Shown here one piece after another: positions 1-12,771 of a DNA stretch of 64,000 nt (its first letter is position 1; the number at the start of each line of letters is the position of its first letter). Source of the DNA: Flammula alnicola (Eukaryota; Basidiomycota; Agaricomycetes; Agaricales; Strophariaceae); NCBI GenBank assembly GCA_015499995.1, contig JADNRV010000157.1, forward strand, positions 1 to 64,000, in the 5' to 3' direction. The notes under the pieces are model-generated. The model saw only the letters and a program-made list of their open reading frames with translations, ran no database searches and was not told where the DNA came from. Both the position numbers and the translations under genes were made by a program.

Positions 1-695
1 TCTACCTCGACACATTCTCCAATACGCACCTACACCTTCCCAAGGCAAGAACCTGAAATTAAAATTCGTTAAGTCAGGCTAACGCCACCAGGAGCAACCC
101 TACAACCATGACCGCCACTTCCTACGACTATCGCAATCAATGACAATACCTGCTGGATCAGACAACAAGCATGCCGAGAGCATTCGACACCAATGTTGCA
201 GTGCCCTCTGGCCATAAGGCATGGGCCGAGGGTCCAGGGCATTCAATCCTACGAGAAGTCTCCCTTTTGAGTACATTCATGAACGAGCGGGCATAGCAAC
301 GTACCAGACCACAACGGAGGTATTCGACCAATGTATTCGTGCTAGACGACCCGAAAGATTGAACACGCTCCAGCACCACAGAGAACAACAATGTAAAACC
401 GTGGAAGCTCGTTATGGCGCAACCACCCTAGTGGGGAACGCGAACAAGCGTCTTTCGCACTACTGCCCGGTATCTTCGAAGTCGATCGACCAGATTTACG
501 GGTAAGGGGGAGTGAGAGAGAGTGAAAAGTGAGAGAGTGAATTGTGATCGCTAACGTCATCAAGGTCGAGGTCGTCATATCCTTTTTTCATCGCTGGTCA
601 GATCTTCCAAAGAAATGCATTACCTCCAGCTACTACCCTTCGGACGAAACGTCAGAGTATGTACTGATCTTAGAGGATGAAATATACATACATGT
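1..695. other. no gene recognised
   Basis: Short open frames exist on both strands but none has a recognisable motif or a convincing exon chain. A GA-rich low-complexity patch lies near 505-540, just beyond the 3' end of the kinase gene. Confidence 0.5.
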
Positions 696-2300
696 CTACG
701 GCATCAGCCAAGGGTGTCTCAAAAGCTCCTGAGCCGTCGCACGGTTCTTAGGATTAAGGCGCAAACATTTAGTCATGAGATCCGTTATACCCTCCACGTC
801 CTCAGGACTCAATATAACTCCTGTATCGAGAATACATTTCTGGAACGGTTTGCGAGGATAGCACTGAAATTTCTTAAGTCGACCTGATCATGAGAGGTAT
901 CAATGAATCAGAAAAAGGATAAGAGCGAAGGAAATATTGTCGTACAGTCCAACTGAAAATAATCCACACTACGAGAGCAACGCTGAAGGAAATCTTCGTG
1001 GAAGAACTCGCCACAAAAAAGGATCATTTGATAAAGCAATACGTCGACTTCAGACGCATCATGTTCCGTCGATATCATTGGTTTGAAAAGGGGTCGATTG
1101 GTCAGAAACGTGAACACCTTGCACATCCGCAGGTCAGGTAAGTATCGACGCGTACTAAGGACAACAACGCACCAGACAACCGAGGGTCCAAATGTCTACA
1201 GATTCATCCCATTCCCCGCCTAACACGACTTCAGGGGGCCGTAAGCCGAGGGGTGTGATATCGTCAGTGGTTTGATCAGATACAAACTGAGCTAAACGTG
1301 AATACAAGTTACAGATAGCAAAGGATATTCTGCGACTCGTTGGACGTACCGTTACTGAAGTCCGCGAGCTTAAAGTTACAAGATGGAAGTAAATCAAGTG
1401 TGGGTGGTGGGAATGATTGCGAGACAAACGCAGACACCATCTTATTTAAGCTGCGCTCGGGTGCGTAAGTACGAGGGGGGTTTTCCCTGACCCAGTTGTC
1501 GATGTCGTCAGTTGTCCAGCGGGGTCCTAAATCAATCATAATATTGTCCGGCTTTATATCTGCGGGCGAATTTGCACAGTAAATCATCGTCGTAGTCTCT
1601 TAATGATGCAAACATACCGGTATGGACGACCCCGCACTGGTGCAGGCGCGCGATACCAAGCAGCACGTGCCTCAAAATTCGCTTCAAAATTGGAACAGGA
1701 ATGACTGCGCCCTGCAAGGCCGCTTGAGTGTCCTGAACGTTGGAGCTGAATAGTTCCGTTACAAGGCAAAGGTGTTCTCCATCGTCATCGATGCCCGGGT
1801 AGACAAATTGAGTCAAAAGGCGGGCGCAGTGATCGCAGGACTCCTCTTGAGTCACAGACGACAAAAGTTGGAGGACCTCCAATTCACGGAGTTTGTGTTC
1901 ACGATTCAAACGCGTCGCATATCCTGTGAGAATTTTGATGGCCACATGCATGTTGTCGCTAGATAGTGTTGGTGATCATATACATACGGCATCAAAGCAG
2001 AAGAGAATCGTACATGCGGTCTCGGGCAAGCCATACACTTGACGCTGTGCCAAATCCCAATTTGGCTTGAAGCTTAAAGCGATTATTAGGACCAAATGTA
2101 AGTCCGGGGCCACCCTGAAAGTAGCCAAAGCCTTCCGACGCCGGTAGGCCCAGAGGCTCTTCAGAGAAAGTAAAGTGCGGGATATCCTGCTGCTCATTGG
2201 CAATTGGGTTTGAATGAGTCATGGAAGAGGTGAGACGCGTTTGAAGCCCTCGAGGGACCACAACAGACAACTGGCGTAGACGGCGGAAGAGTGCAAGCAT
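696..2300 (-). CDS. SRPK-like serine/threonine protein kinase
   Basis: A multi-exon kinase resembling the expanded SRPK-type kinases of agaricomycetes, which phosphorylate SR-protein-like substrates; the actual substrate is unknown. The N-terminal lead is basic (MLALFRRLRQLS) and is followed by the family signature EEPLGLPASEGFGYF. Next come a glycine-loop-like stretch (LGFGTASSVWLARD), the VAIKIL lysine, and a catalytic loop assembled over an intron as VVHT-DIKPDNIM. The metal-binding motif reads ADFSN rather than DFG. The APE-equivalent is RPPEVVLG, then WDESVDIWTLGCL, and the C-lobe ends CLRLNPKNRATAQELLRHPWLMP followed by TAG. At least five short introns are needed, all with plausible GT and AG ends. 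I chose the ATG at 2300 because the basic leader is typical; 2222 (MTHSNPI) and 2393 are alternatives. No break was seen, so activity is plausible. Confidence 0.85.
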
Positions 2301-2701
2301 GTGTGAGACAAGAGCTTGAATATTCGAAATTTTGGTGAAAGGGTCACGTGGAAATTTGTTGTCGCCAGTGGCTTGAAAGTTGTGAAAATCCAACGAAGCA
2401 ACCAGTTATTAGCGAAATGGTCAACGTAGAATGCATTCACGATACGTGGCGGAGACATAGTTACAATAAAATAACATTGAACATTGTGGGTATCTGTCGT
2501 GCAGCCACCTGCAGCCACCGACTGGTCCAGGGTAGGATTGGATATATTACATGTCGCAGGTAGGCGGCCGAAAGCGACAAAGTACAAATGTGTTGAAATC
2601 GTCTAATTTGAGATGACAGGCTCGATCAGAATGTTTGGGTGGTTGGGGTTGGCAGCGCTCCGACGACCTGGCATAACGAGCCAGACTGAACGTGCAATCG
2701 C

Positions 2702-3577
2702 CTAGAGAAGAACCGCGCCCACGACCGCAAAGCTGCATGTCAGAAGCACCCCAGGCCCGATGTTTCGCATCCCAACAGCGCCGGAGAGGGTTGAAGTCTG
2801 CGGTAGCACCACTGTCTGCACTACCACAACCGTGCTGCTGCCATTGACAGAAGTGGACAGGACGTTGCCAGCGCTCGGGGTAGTAATGGCGCTCACGCCT
2901 GAAGGCGTCGGGTTCATAGAGGGGTTCGTGCTAGTAACGGTGACGGTGGAGGGGCCGGGTGCAGTAGGCGATTGTGATGATGGTGTGGGTGCCTGTGAGA
3001 GTTGAGAAGTCGAGGAGCCCGTGACAGAGTTTGAAGTAGAAGGAGTATGGGAGATGGATGAAGATGAAGATGATGAAGGTGGGGGTGTGGTTGAGCTAGA
3101 TGTAATAGTAGTTTCTACGAGCAGAGTCAGATTAATTCAAGATGCGAGAATAAATGGAGAAATCCAAAGCACAAGAGGGACGATAGGGAACAAATGGCAC
3201 GCACGATTGGCACACATGGCTCTCAGCACTCCGCTAGCTGTGCTTCGGTCCTCAAAATTGCAAACACTGTTCGCGCATTGTATAGTCGCAGTTGTGAACG
3301 ACGGATGGGCACATAGACATGTCGTGTCCGCTCTATTAAGAAAATAATAAGTAAGCGAGGGAAATATAAACGTCTCAAGAATTGTGGTATATACATACAG
3401 CGAACATCCAGCAGCAGTCGCCGCTGTTTCTGCGCAGGTGGCCGCACACAGTGGTAGATCGTTAATGCTTACTCCTTGCGCTGCGGCGTGCGTGATACAG
3501 CCTAAGGTTAGAGCAAATACGACGAGAAATTTGAGATTGAAAGATGAGAGGCCATAGCGGTAGGCTTGGGCACTCAT
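2702..3577 (-). CDS. CFEM-domain GPI-anchored-type surface protein
   Basis: A secreted or cell-wall protein of the fungal CFEM family, whose members bind haem or act at the cell surface. It begins with a signal peptide (hydrophobic LKFLVVFALTLGCITHAAA). A CFEM module with the expected cysteine order follows: LPLCAATCAETAATAAGCS, then after an intron ADTTCLCAHPSF, then IQCANSVCNFED. The intron runs GTATGT to TTAATAG. A second intron leads into a long Ser/Thr/Pro-rich stalk typical of wall proteins. The protein ends in a short hydrophobic tail (GPGVLLTCSFAVVGAVLL) with small residues before it, as expected for GPI attachment. The Asp usually needed for haem binding between the third and fourth cysteines is present (ADTTC). 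The start at 3577 gives the full signal peptide. The specific ligand cannot be told from sequence. Confidence 0.85.
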
Positions 3578-5535
3578 GGCGATGTTAGTGGGGAGTTCAG
3601 CTTGCGTATATCCTGGAAAGTAGCTAATTGCGGAGAAAATAAAGAAATTCCGGGCAGGGAAATGGCCTGGGGACTACAAATGAGGGCAAAGATCACTCGA
3701 GAGCCACCTCAATGAGGTCGCGTTCGAAAAATAGCAGGAAGACAAGGGAGTGTGAAAGTTTTCATCCACATGGAACAGACCTCTGATATCTCCGGTCCGA
3801 ACGATCACCCATGTCTAATCACGTGTCACAACGTTCACGATCCTGACTCTGAGGCGTAGGAAATTCGAGTTACGAAATTCGCCTTAAGGTGATTTGAAGG
3901 TAATGATTGAACGATTTTGCTCAAATACGCACTACAAGTGCACGACTGACACAGATGCCCGGGTATAGGACCATTTTGGGTCGCGAATATGAGAAACAGT
4001 GGCTTGAGTCAAGTTGGAATCACGAGCACATCTGTTACTTAGTGGGCTTCCGCACTGGCAAGGCCACTTGGACCGCACTTCACCGATATATTACGGGGGT
4101 CGTAAACTTAACCATTATGATTCAGTCCAAATACATCTCCCCAATGGTCAAACAAATTTCCGTGGACGAGTACGATACATAAGCACATTCAAGTTGATAT
4201 CAGAGACCACAATCATTTATTATCCGGTATCTGCGGAATCGTTGTCCGTCCTCCAACGTCAAAATACTATGCTGAAGTGTCTAATTGGGGACAGAAGAGT
4301 TCCATCATTTGAGTAAAGAATGCCAAACCGAGGGCTGGCAAGCATTGTTGGCAGACATGAGAAAACGCATAAGTCCTCACACCCAAATCAACTGTTGGCT
4401 TCGTAATGCAATGTCTATTCTGATCCAGGGAACGTAATGCCGATGATGACATTCTGATTTAAGCGGTTACGGCGCGTGTATCGCGCCTTCTCCTTATTAT
4501 TACAAGACAGAAGCCATCTGATAAACATGGATTTCACTCTTTTTAGGAAGCATACCACTATATCATCTGACATAGCTGTCTTCCTACGCCTAGTTGTGCT
4601 ACAAAAACATTTCAATCTCGTCTGCGTACGTGGCACTAGCGTGTCACTGTCCTTTGACTTTGGAAATTGTTCACTTGCGAATGATCGAGGGATTCAATTC
4701 GGGCAAGTACGAGTATCGCCATCGTAAGCTGATCGTAGGCGATTGGAACCTCCAATATTTGTGAAGTAGAGCGACCATGTAATTTTATTACATATCCTAT
4801 ATCTCTACTCTTACTTATTAACTAGCGATAGCGAGATGCACGGTGAGCCATCGTAATTCGAAACTGCTCGTTCCTGAGCAAGGAACAATTTGTATCCTGC
4901 CTTCAGCGCGGACCGTGTTTCCTTCCTATCGCCCTCAGTCCATGTGTGGTTAAACAAAAATCCCACAATTCGTCCATTAAGAAGGGCTGTCTCGACTTCT
5001 CAGCCGCTGTTCTCGTTTGTTGCGTACCTGGGTAATGCCAAGACTCTTCCGCCATCGCGATTAGACGGCTCATATTCCACGATAGGAAATTGTATACGCC
5101 GGCTGTGGTGCCAGTGTATCCGAATGAAGTCACCCGAGCGCCTTTGAGCACCGATCCCGCCGCCTTCTCTTACCACTATACGTCTACCTTTGGAGTTGCC
5201 AAGTGTTATTCTACTCGTTTCTTCACGTAACCCATGGAAGAACAAGTATCCGAAATACTCTTATCCTCTAGAGGCGTTTCGGCACGACGGTCAGCAGAAC
5301 AATATTTTCATGCCAAGGCATTTTATTGCTCCTTCAATTAATGGATTGTATGATCACTAAGATGCTTCACAGACGTGTTTCTCTTTCATTCGCCCAAGGT
5401 ACGTGTCTTTCTAATTTTCCTAAAACATAGAGAGAATCTTCTACCTATAAGTACCCCTCTGTATTTCCAACTTCTTCAGCATTCAGCGCCTCTGAAATCG
5501 TCTGCTTCTCTTGCAACCTCGAGTTCATATAAGAC
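3578..5535. other. no gene recognised
   Basis: About 1.9 kb with only short, unconvincing open frames on both strands. No domain, inverted repeat or transposon end was seen. The part next to 3577 should hold the CFEM gene promoter and the part before 5536 that of the secreted-protein gene. Confidence 0.5.
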
Positions 5536-6343
5536 ATGTCTCTCAAATTTAACAACCTCTTTTTCGTTTGCTTAATCGCGGTGACGACCGTAGCAGCACT
5601 CCCACAAGTGACTCCGCCTACGACTGTCACTTGCACCACTATCGCCAGTGGCTTGTTATCTGGCACTAACGGAGGTGAGAATACGAGACATGGTGCACGA
5701 TGCTTGATAACTGACCCACATCTTTGATATCTTCTATTTTTCCAGAGACTGTCGGCTGGGGGTTCGACGGCATTGACGATGTGGTATACGATACTAGAAC
5801 CACAGGCACCGTGAACGTCGAGTTCCAAGCATGCACCCCGAACCCCGGCGGGTTCGCCAACATCCCTGGAGGTCAGATCAGCGGTGAGTTTCGGAAAAAA
5901 ATAATCAGCGTCTCAATCAACTCTGACTCATTCTTACTTCCACAGGCCATTTTTTCTTGCCTGACTTCAACCAATGCCTCGGTGTACCTGACGATGTCTT
6001 GCTCGGGCTTTCGAAGATTGCCTGCTCCGATGTTAACGATGCGACCCAGCCACCCCTCGCATGGGTTTACAATAACGGCCAGATAACTTGGGTAAGCGCA
6101 GCTATCTAGTATCTCGTAGCTGCATACCTTTGACACTCACCGCGTGTTTCACAGAGCGGAATCACCACCGCCGACGGTACTGTTATCGAGGGAGGCGATT
6201 GCGGAACAGACGGCGTCGGACAATACGGATACGAGGCTGTCAAAAAGCCTCTCGGTGTGCCGAATACTGGTGCGGTGGAGATGAAGTGCATCAGCAGCAA
6301 GACCGCTGCTAGGGCCTTCCCTTTCAAGCTCGGTGCCGTTTGA
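5536..6343 (+). CDS. small secreted protein, unknown function
   Basis: A four-exon gene for a protein of about 190 residues. The ATG at 5536 opens a clear signal peptide (FNNLFFVCLIAVTTVAALP), followed by TVTCTTIASGLLSGTNG. Introns occur after that segment, after GGQISG and after NNGQITW, each with GT and AG ends and continuous frame. The mature part includes ETVGWGFDGIDDVVYD, NVEFQACTPNPGGFAN, HFFLPDFNQCLGVPDD and a C-terminal EMKCISSKTAARAFPFKLG. The few cysteines could form disulfides. I recognise no catalytic motif or named family. Size, signal peptide and cysteines fit a small secreted protein of the kind agaricomycetes make in large numbers; an effector or hydrophobic-surface role would be speculation. 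It stands alone between two gene-free stretches. Confidence 0.75.
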
Positions 6344-7592
6344 ATAACTTGAGGCGAGTTATGAACATACTTTTTGGGCCCCGGGAGAAATAAAGAAGAA
6401 GACGAATGAGTGTCTGCACCGGATGCAACTTTCACTGTACATATTTTTATTCAGCTGTGTAATTTTTTTTTGCTCTAAATCAACATCGCGATGTACCGAT
6501 AATCATGGAGAGAACGACATAGTTTCCTGATCTTCCCGTCTTTTGAGCCTCCCTCGCGACACGAATCTAAGAATGCATACTTAATGAAACAAAGTTCGGA
6601 CACATTTCATATATTATTACACTGCTACGTATGACATATAGTGCTCGGAGGACTTAAACATCATGGAATAAATGGCCAGTAGCAAGAGTGACGGAAAACA
6701 CATGTGCATGTGAATAAGCGCTCAAACGAGCGCTTGAACATTACATCCTCATTTGAAAAATAGCTACACATATGTACTGCATTAAGATTCGGTCACAGCA
6801 TCTACAACACCAACATCGATCTCCTTGAGCCTAATCTCCGGATCCCCAGATCTGGTAAAGCAAACGGCGGCCTTTGATGTCCTAAGCGGGCATTTGAACC
6901 CGACATCGACCCAAATCGATCCGCAGCTAGATCCCTCCGGTAAATTTTAATTATCGCTCAGGATCCAAGCCACGTTTCCAGATCTTCATTTTCCAAATTG
7001 GTTGGACTAGATATGTTTCGGAGACTAATGGCCGGGAAATAGATGCGTCGAGGTTATAGTTACACTGAGGCAGATCTAAGGAGATATGTTGGGGCTATTC
7101 AAGATATGGGAAGAGATCGACCAAGGCGGACAGCAAGAGCGATTACGGGCGGCTGCGAATGCGGAAAAGGAGAGAGGGTAGACCTATAGATAGACCTCTT
7201 TATATGGGGCACAGGGAAATTCACGTGGCAAGTTGCGTACTTGCGTGCATTATCGCAGAGTTGCGAACGACACACATAGTCTGGTCTGGATGCCATGTAC
7301 GCCGTGCAAATTCTTTCTGTAAGACCCTTGGTGATGAAACCAAAACGGAGAGGAAAGGATCAAGATGAGTTGGCTGTATATCGGGATTAAATCAAGTCGA
7401 CAGTAAGAGGATGGAGGCATTGAGGCGGCGACTAGACGACGTCTCCCATGATATTTCTTACAACTCGAAAAGGTCGAGGAGACTGGGGCCTGAAATGTTG
7501 ATGTGCGCGTAAGTAACTAGCAACTGTATAATTGCATAATTGCACTAATATTCGTAAAGGGTCCATAGTTAGAGATACATATGGCGAATATC
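6344..7592. other. no gene recognised
   Basis: About 1.2 kb downstream of the secreted-protein gene and beyond the 3' end of the first NLR. Only short frames are present. No repeat or element end was identified. Confidence 0.5.
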
Positions 7593-10461
7593 CTATATGC
7601 AAAGAAACGACGAGTAAGGAAAAGGAAACGCGTAAGATAGTCTATTACCCACCCGCGTCAGGATTTCCAGCATTCGGGCGAACCAGGCGAACAAGAAAAG
7701 AGGGAGGAGCTGTCGTGGCCGTGGCGGGACGAGTTCCTCGACTCGTTCGGGAATCGGCTCCACAGACAACTCGTCCTCCCTTTCTTGTGACAGGAATACG
7801 TAGCAAACATCGTTCTCAAGATTATGTGAGTGTTCTCGGAAAGGTATATGGCATTCCTTCGAAGACGGTAAGAATAAATATAATTAGAAATCACAGAAAT
7901 CACACCTGGATGTAAAACAAACTGGCGATGGCTAACGCAGGTAGGGCTTCTTTGTATATATCGGAATTGTCCTCTCCAACGGGTATTGATGAAGTGTTGA
8001 ATTGGAGTGCATTATCTCGCAGAATCTCGGCCAGGTTTTGGTCCGGCGAGGCCTTTGACAGAATGAGAGCAAGAAACCTCGAGGCCCAATATCTGTCGCG
8101 CGAATAATTGAACCATCTCTGCGCCATACCCAAACGGCCACCCCTATACCAGGAAGCAACAAATATGTGAGTAGTTAGATGTAACCAAGACTTGACCGTG
8201 AACTCACGGGGGAAACAGAAACCTTGCAATTTCCAGGGCGAGATTAGCGTACTTGCTTTGGTCGACGAAATAACCCCCGGCCATGGGTAGTGTCTCGTTT
8301 GTCAGAAGCCGACAAAGTAAATCATTACCCCTTCCACCGCTGACAGAAGTAAATGGGGAATGCCATTCGTGGTCACCGAAATCAAGTAGAGCCCGATCCA
8401 TCGCCTCAATGCTGGCCTGTTCAGACTCAGTTTTTGAGTATATTAAATACTCAAAAACTGCCACAGAAAGGGGAGGAGTGATGTCGATAACCAGAAAGGC
8501 TGAAAATGTCAAAGCGACAGATAAATTAAGCTGCAGATCCTTCGGGTACCTTGAAAAGTATGTCTGGATATGTTTCTGCATCCGTAGAAAGAGATGTCGG
8601 GACACATCCTTGCTGGGATCTGCAAATGTCTATCAGGTGTGCCAATCAGTGAAATGAATGACAACCGGAAATGAAAGCCCAACCTGATGCTCCAGCCACG
8701 AAATAAAATCGAGGATGGCAGCAAGGTGAAGCCACATCGTGTCCTTATCCGAACCCGTGATCGAAAAACTTGTATCGATCTCGAAATTGTATAGGTCGAT
8801 CTGGAGCTCAGCGCTCAGGTATGCACTTCCGCAATGGGCACCAATCGTACTCGCTATGTAGAGGCTGAGCAGCCCATCAGGAACATCTAGGGTTCAAGTC
8901 AGCAGCGCGCATTTCGTCAGAATTTATGAGAACACTTACGACTATCAACAAGATCTCCGGCCTTGATGAGTTCAGGCATATGGGTCCTATAGTAGTCCAA
9001 CCATCTTCGTGCAAGGTTAGTATGTGCCATCGAAGCGTCAATGAAAAACCTTCTCGATCGCGACTGATCGAGAAGGAAATCCGGAAATGATGCGTGGAGA
9101 ATGCGAAGCTCTTGGTCTGTAGAGTCGATCTCTGGAATATGGAGGAGAGCATGGAGGTCACTTATTATCATTCGTGCACCCCCAGACTGAAGTGAAAAGA
9201 GATGGTCAGCGAGCGCCAGCGGCCAATCGAAGATATCGAGGAACGACCAACTAAGGATCTCAAGGGCTTTTTGGAGGTTCGAATCATGGACGGAGGACAG
9301 TATATGAGCATACAAAGCATCTAACTGCGCAAATGGCGCGTCTGCATCGTTGACCGCAGCCGATAGCCCCAGAACGACCTTCAGCCTGTGCACGGGAAGG
9401 TTATGACGCGACTCAACATACTTCATAACAGTCGATGCATATATAAACTGTCCGGAAGATTTTTCGACAAGGTGATCAATGTCTTTGGTACTTGGCCATT
9501 CAGGAGGAAGATAAGCACGCGACGGATGGTTCTCTTTGATCTCTGTGAATTTTGATTTCAAAAACACACGAATATCGGCGTCGGGCTCGTAGGAATTGTC
9601 CAACGGCATTCCTGTCATAAAGGAGCGCATCAATGGGCTATTGAACACTTGACGGATCTCATGTTCTGCGCGGCTCGAGACGAGAAAGGAAATGGGGACG
9701 GCTAATTGACGAACGGATGCTGAGAGTGCTTCCAATATCTCCCTCTGAGAGCTCGCGTCATCACACTCATCCAAGCCATCAACGATGATCAGTCGAGGTC
9801 GTACTTGGCGATAACCTTGGGTTTCATCCCCGGCAGCGGCTTTGTTGAAGGGTTTGATGATGAGCGCCTCGATCTGGGAGAGGAGAGATCGTGAAAAGAT
9901 AGAGGGATCATTATCCACTGCCATTGCAACGTGGACACGTATTTTCGGGATAGATATGCAGAGTTGGTAGGCAAGACTTGGAATAAAGTGGGTTTTCCTG
10001 TTGCGACCTGGCGCCGTGCGAGAGAAAAAGAACGAGGCGGCGAGAATGCCAGCTTTGGCGCACATCTCAGCAATGGTCTGTGCGATGGCTGACTTTCCGG
10101 CTCCGGCTGGGCCGTACACCCAAAGGAAGTAGCGAAGGTTGTCAACGTCTTCGATCCAATCCATGATCTTTTCTATGATAACCTTTCGAGTCTGCGGGTG
10201 ACACTTTGGAGGATCGAAACGCTCAGCGGCGTCGTGGAAAGCGCCGGAAGCGATATTTTGTCGCAGTATCTCCATAGCTAATAGCTATTTGGTTAGCAAT
10301 TTCCTGTATCACTTCTTTCGTGAGCTAGACATACCTCTAGCATGGCCAGCGTTGACGTCGCCCGACCCCTGGAAATGGTTGTTATGCACATGGATATCCC
10401 CTCCCTCAACGTGCATAAACCTCCCGCCTGTGACTACGATACCCTGAGCCTCGGAGAACAT
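7593..10461 (-). CDS. NACHT-type NLR-like protein, copy 1
   Basis: A fungal NOD-like receptor: a STAND ATPase expected to act in the cytosol in self/non-self or stress recognition. Exon 1 (ATG at 10461) encodes a 43-residue lead with the glycine-rich motif VVTGGRFMHVEGGDIHVHNN. After a GTATGT intron the protein continues AMEILRQNIASGAF. Walker A is GPAGAGKSA near residues 98-105 and Walker B is RLIIVDGLDEC near 205-214, followed by a sensor-like FLVSSRAEHEIR. About 450 residues follow over several introns with no WD40, TPR or ankyrin repeats visible, including AYLSAELQIDLYNFEI, LLTNETLPMAGGYF and RDRYWASRFLALILSKAS. The last exon is supported by the paralogue at 32866-35690: both contain EDELSVE, IPERVE and RQL-PLFLFAWFAR. 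Stop at 7593. Total is about 860 residues, with no internal break seen. Confidence 0.85.
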
Positions 10462-10621
10462 CGTCGCGGTTGGCTAGTGCTGAGAATAATGGGTCCAGAG
10501 GAGGAGGATCTGCCCACGAGAGAAGGAAGTGTAAAGATGGCCAGCTAGACAGACTCGAGTGTGCGTATTGGCAGTCTGACTGGCGGCCATGTTCGGAGTT
10601 ACACGATACGATGTGGCTGTG

Positions 10622-10638
10622 CACACACACACACACAC
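10622..10638. repeat. (CA)n microsatellite
   Basis: A pure CA dinucleotide run of about eight units lying upstream of the first NLR. It is probably neutral, though it sits in the promoter-side interval of a receptor gene. Confidence 0.9.
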
Positions 10639-10756
10639 TTCTCCTGCTTACTATTAGCCTACTGGAAATGGCTGAACTCTGGATATAAAAATTATAAGGT
10701 GAGTTTTCATCGACATCGTTCGTGACCCTCTCGAAGTCATACTGAAGGTTTTTAGT

Positions 10757-12530
10757 ACTGCTCGTCAAGGACACGCGGGCTTACCGACGACGTTCGACAT
10801 AGAGATCAACCTTCTCGAACTCTCGACAAAGAAATCCCATCCGCAGGCGCAAAAGAATCCAATGAACTCGCCTTGGGAGAAACCTGCTGTTGAAATTGAG
10901 ATTGTTGGGAAGCACCTCATTCTTATCCTTTGTCACAACAATGCCAATCGACCAGACGATTGCGTTTTCATATACGAGTTGACAGACGAGTACTCTCAAA
11001 ACCGTGCGTCCTAGTTTTCTAATAGTGGCTCCATACTTACTGACTCTTTAACCGTTATAGACCTTTCATCCCCCACATCGAAGCTACTCAGGTCTCATAT
11101 TCCTCAACGAAGAGCTCATCTTTCTACCGAACACGGGCACAAATTCTCTCGATATTTTCCGCATCACCGAAAAACCCATTCTCGACTCTCTTGAACCGAT
11201 CCTTATACTACAACTGCCCGCACTCACGGATGGGCGCATCTTAGGTGGAATATCCTGTCGCGCAGAGTCCAACCTAGCAGTCCAGAGTTGTATCCAGAGA
11301 TGAAGCACCGCGCGAAATCTCGCCAGCACGCAGGAGCTGATGCCGGGAATCCAGACGATCTTTTCCACAAAAAGGGTTCCTGACGAAGGCTGAGGCCTGA
11401 GGACGCAATCTGCTTTTTCGAGCTGCGGATTCACGTTTTACAATTGGTCGTGTTGGCTGGCGGAGGGCTCCATATAAACTTCCAATTTCGGCATCGGTTC
11501 ACGTTCGTGGTGCATCGGAGGGCACTATTGGACGTCGTTTCCAAGTTTTGCGATAACGGAATACCTACGGAGACGCTGGATAGTCCTCTGCGCCCATTGT
11601 CGTCAGAAGCGATGGGTCAAACTCATATCGGTGCAGAAGGACCTACAACGGCCACTACACGTCAGGCTCACAGCGAACACGTGGAAGGCGTTCCTGAATC
11701 GATCCAAGCAGCTCGATGGGCTCAGTGGGGCTCTCCCATCACCCGCTGGTCCAATTCCGACTCCATTGCTACCCATTGGATCACCACCACTGCAGGTCAG
11801 CGCTGCGTCCGGATGCCAAACAACCCACGCGAGGATGGCGACCGTCACTTCGTACTCGTTATCAACGCAGAAAACATCAAAAAGATGGCGAAGGCGAAGT
11901 GGTTGAAAACTTAGCCTTCTAGTGCGGTACCCGAAGATGGAGCGAGCGAAAGGCTCCGTGACGCCGAGAACGGAGGGCGAGAAGGTATAGCCCATTTCGA
12001 GCAGCTATCTAATGTTTTCGTTGACGAACATATGGAGACAGAGGAGCAGGAAGAGGAAGCATTCATCACGCCTGACGACGCCGATGCATCTGCCTTGTCA
12101 ACTCAGGCTCTCTCATCCGAGCAGGTCATCGACGCCGAATCAGAAAACGAATTTGACGAATGGGTCGATGCCGCATCTGAAGTATCATCCGTCGCAGACG
12201 GGCAGGAGGCTCCTCCGACGACCCTTTCGACAATGTACCACCCTCAGGAATATGGCGTGCCACCGAACCTGGTCAGGTTGGTTCCGCAGAAGCATTTGTG
12301 GTACCTGTGTTGAGCTCATTGTCATACATGTCAATGGCTTGTGCATCTATGGGAAAGTACGAGTTTGATGGTGTCCTGCTGGATGAGGAGCGAGTTATCG
12401 GCATACGTGTGAGTTTTCGTTCGTCCTGAACCGTGATATTCGTTAATAATAACTCTTACTTCTTGCCTTTGATTCGTAGACTGACGCTACCGGCAACATT
12501 GAACAAATCGATATACCTCATGTTGGATGA
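10757..12530 (+). pseudogene. F-box-like beta-propeller protein relic, 5' truncated
   Basis: Pieces of the agaricomycete F-box/propeller family occur in order but not in one frame. The first is TFDIEINLLELS with VEIEIVGKHLILIL and DDCVFIYELTDE. After a GTGCGT intron come SGLIFLNEELIFLPNTGTNS, DIFRITEKPILDSLEP and ISCRAESN. Then AICFFELRIHVL, FTFVVHRRALLDVV and RWAQWGSPITRW lie in another frame. The end is YEFDGVLLDEERVIGIR and, across an intron, TDATGNIEQIDIPHVG. The N-terminal F-box itself is absent: the first recognisable codons lie only about 300 bases from the divergent NLR start. Stop codons (for example near 11384 and 11912) and frame changes separate the conserved blocks, and an acidic EEQEEEAF insertion sits mid-gene. 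I read it as a decayed copy. Unrecognised introns could rescue part of it, but the missing 5' end would remain. Confidence 0.6.
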
Positions 12531-12771
12531 CTATCGATTGACACGTATGAGTTGTATGTACCAATTCATCCGGCTACTCGAGATAATGTAAATTACTAGC
12601 TCCTTAGCTTTGTAACCATTCTTTTCATTGTTTCTCTACGACACCGACATATTCGCACTAGAATTCTACTAGCCCGCTTACCACTGCTATTCTTTCTTTC
12701 TGTCAAGACGTGATCACATTCAATACGGTACATGATTTTACACAAAGACATTGTCCGGAGCGCAGCATTCG

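Noticed and set aside
8432..8458. Palindrome TTTTTGAGTAT / ATACTCAAAAA inside NLR copy 1
   Set aside because: It lies in coding sequence conserved at protein level in the paralogue, where the palindrome is imperfect, so it is probably codon coincidence.
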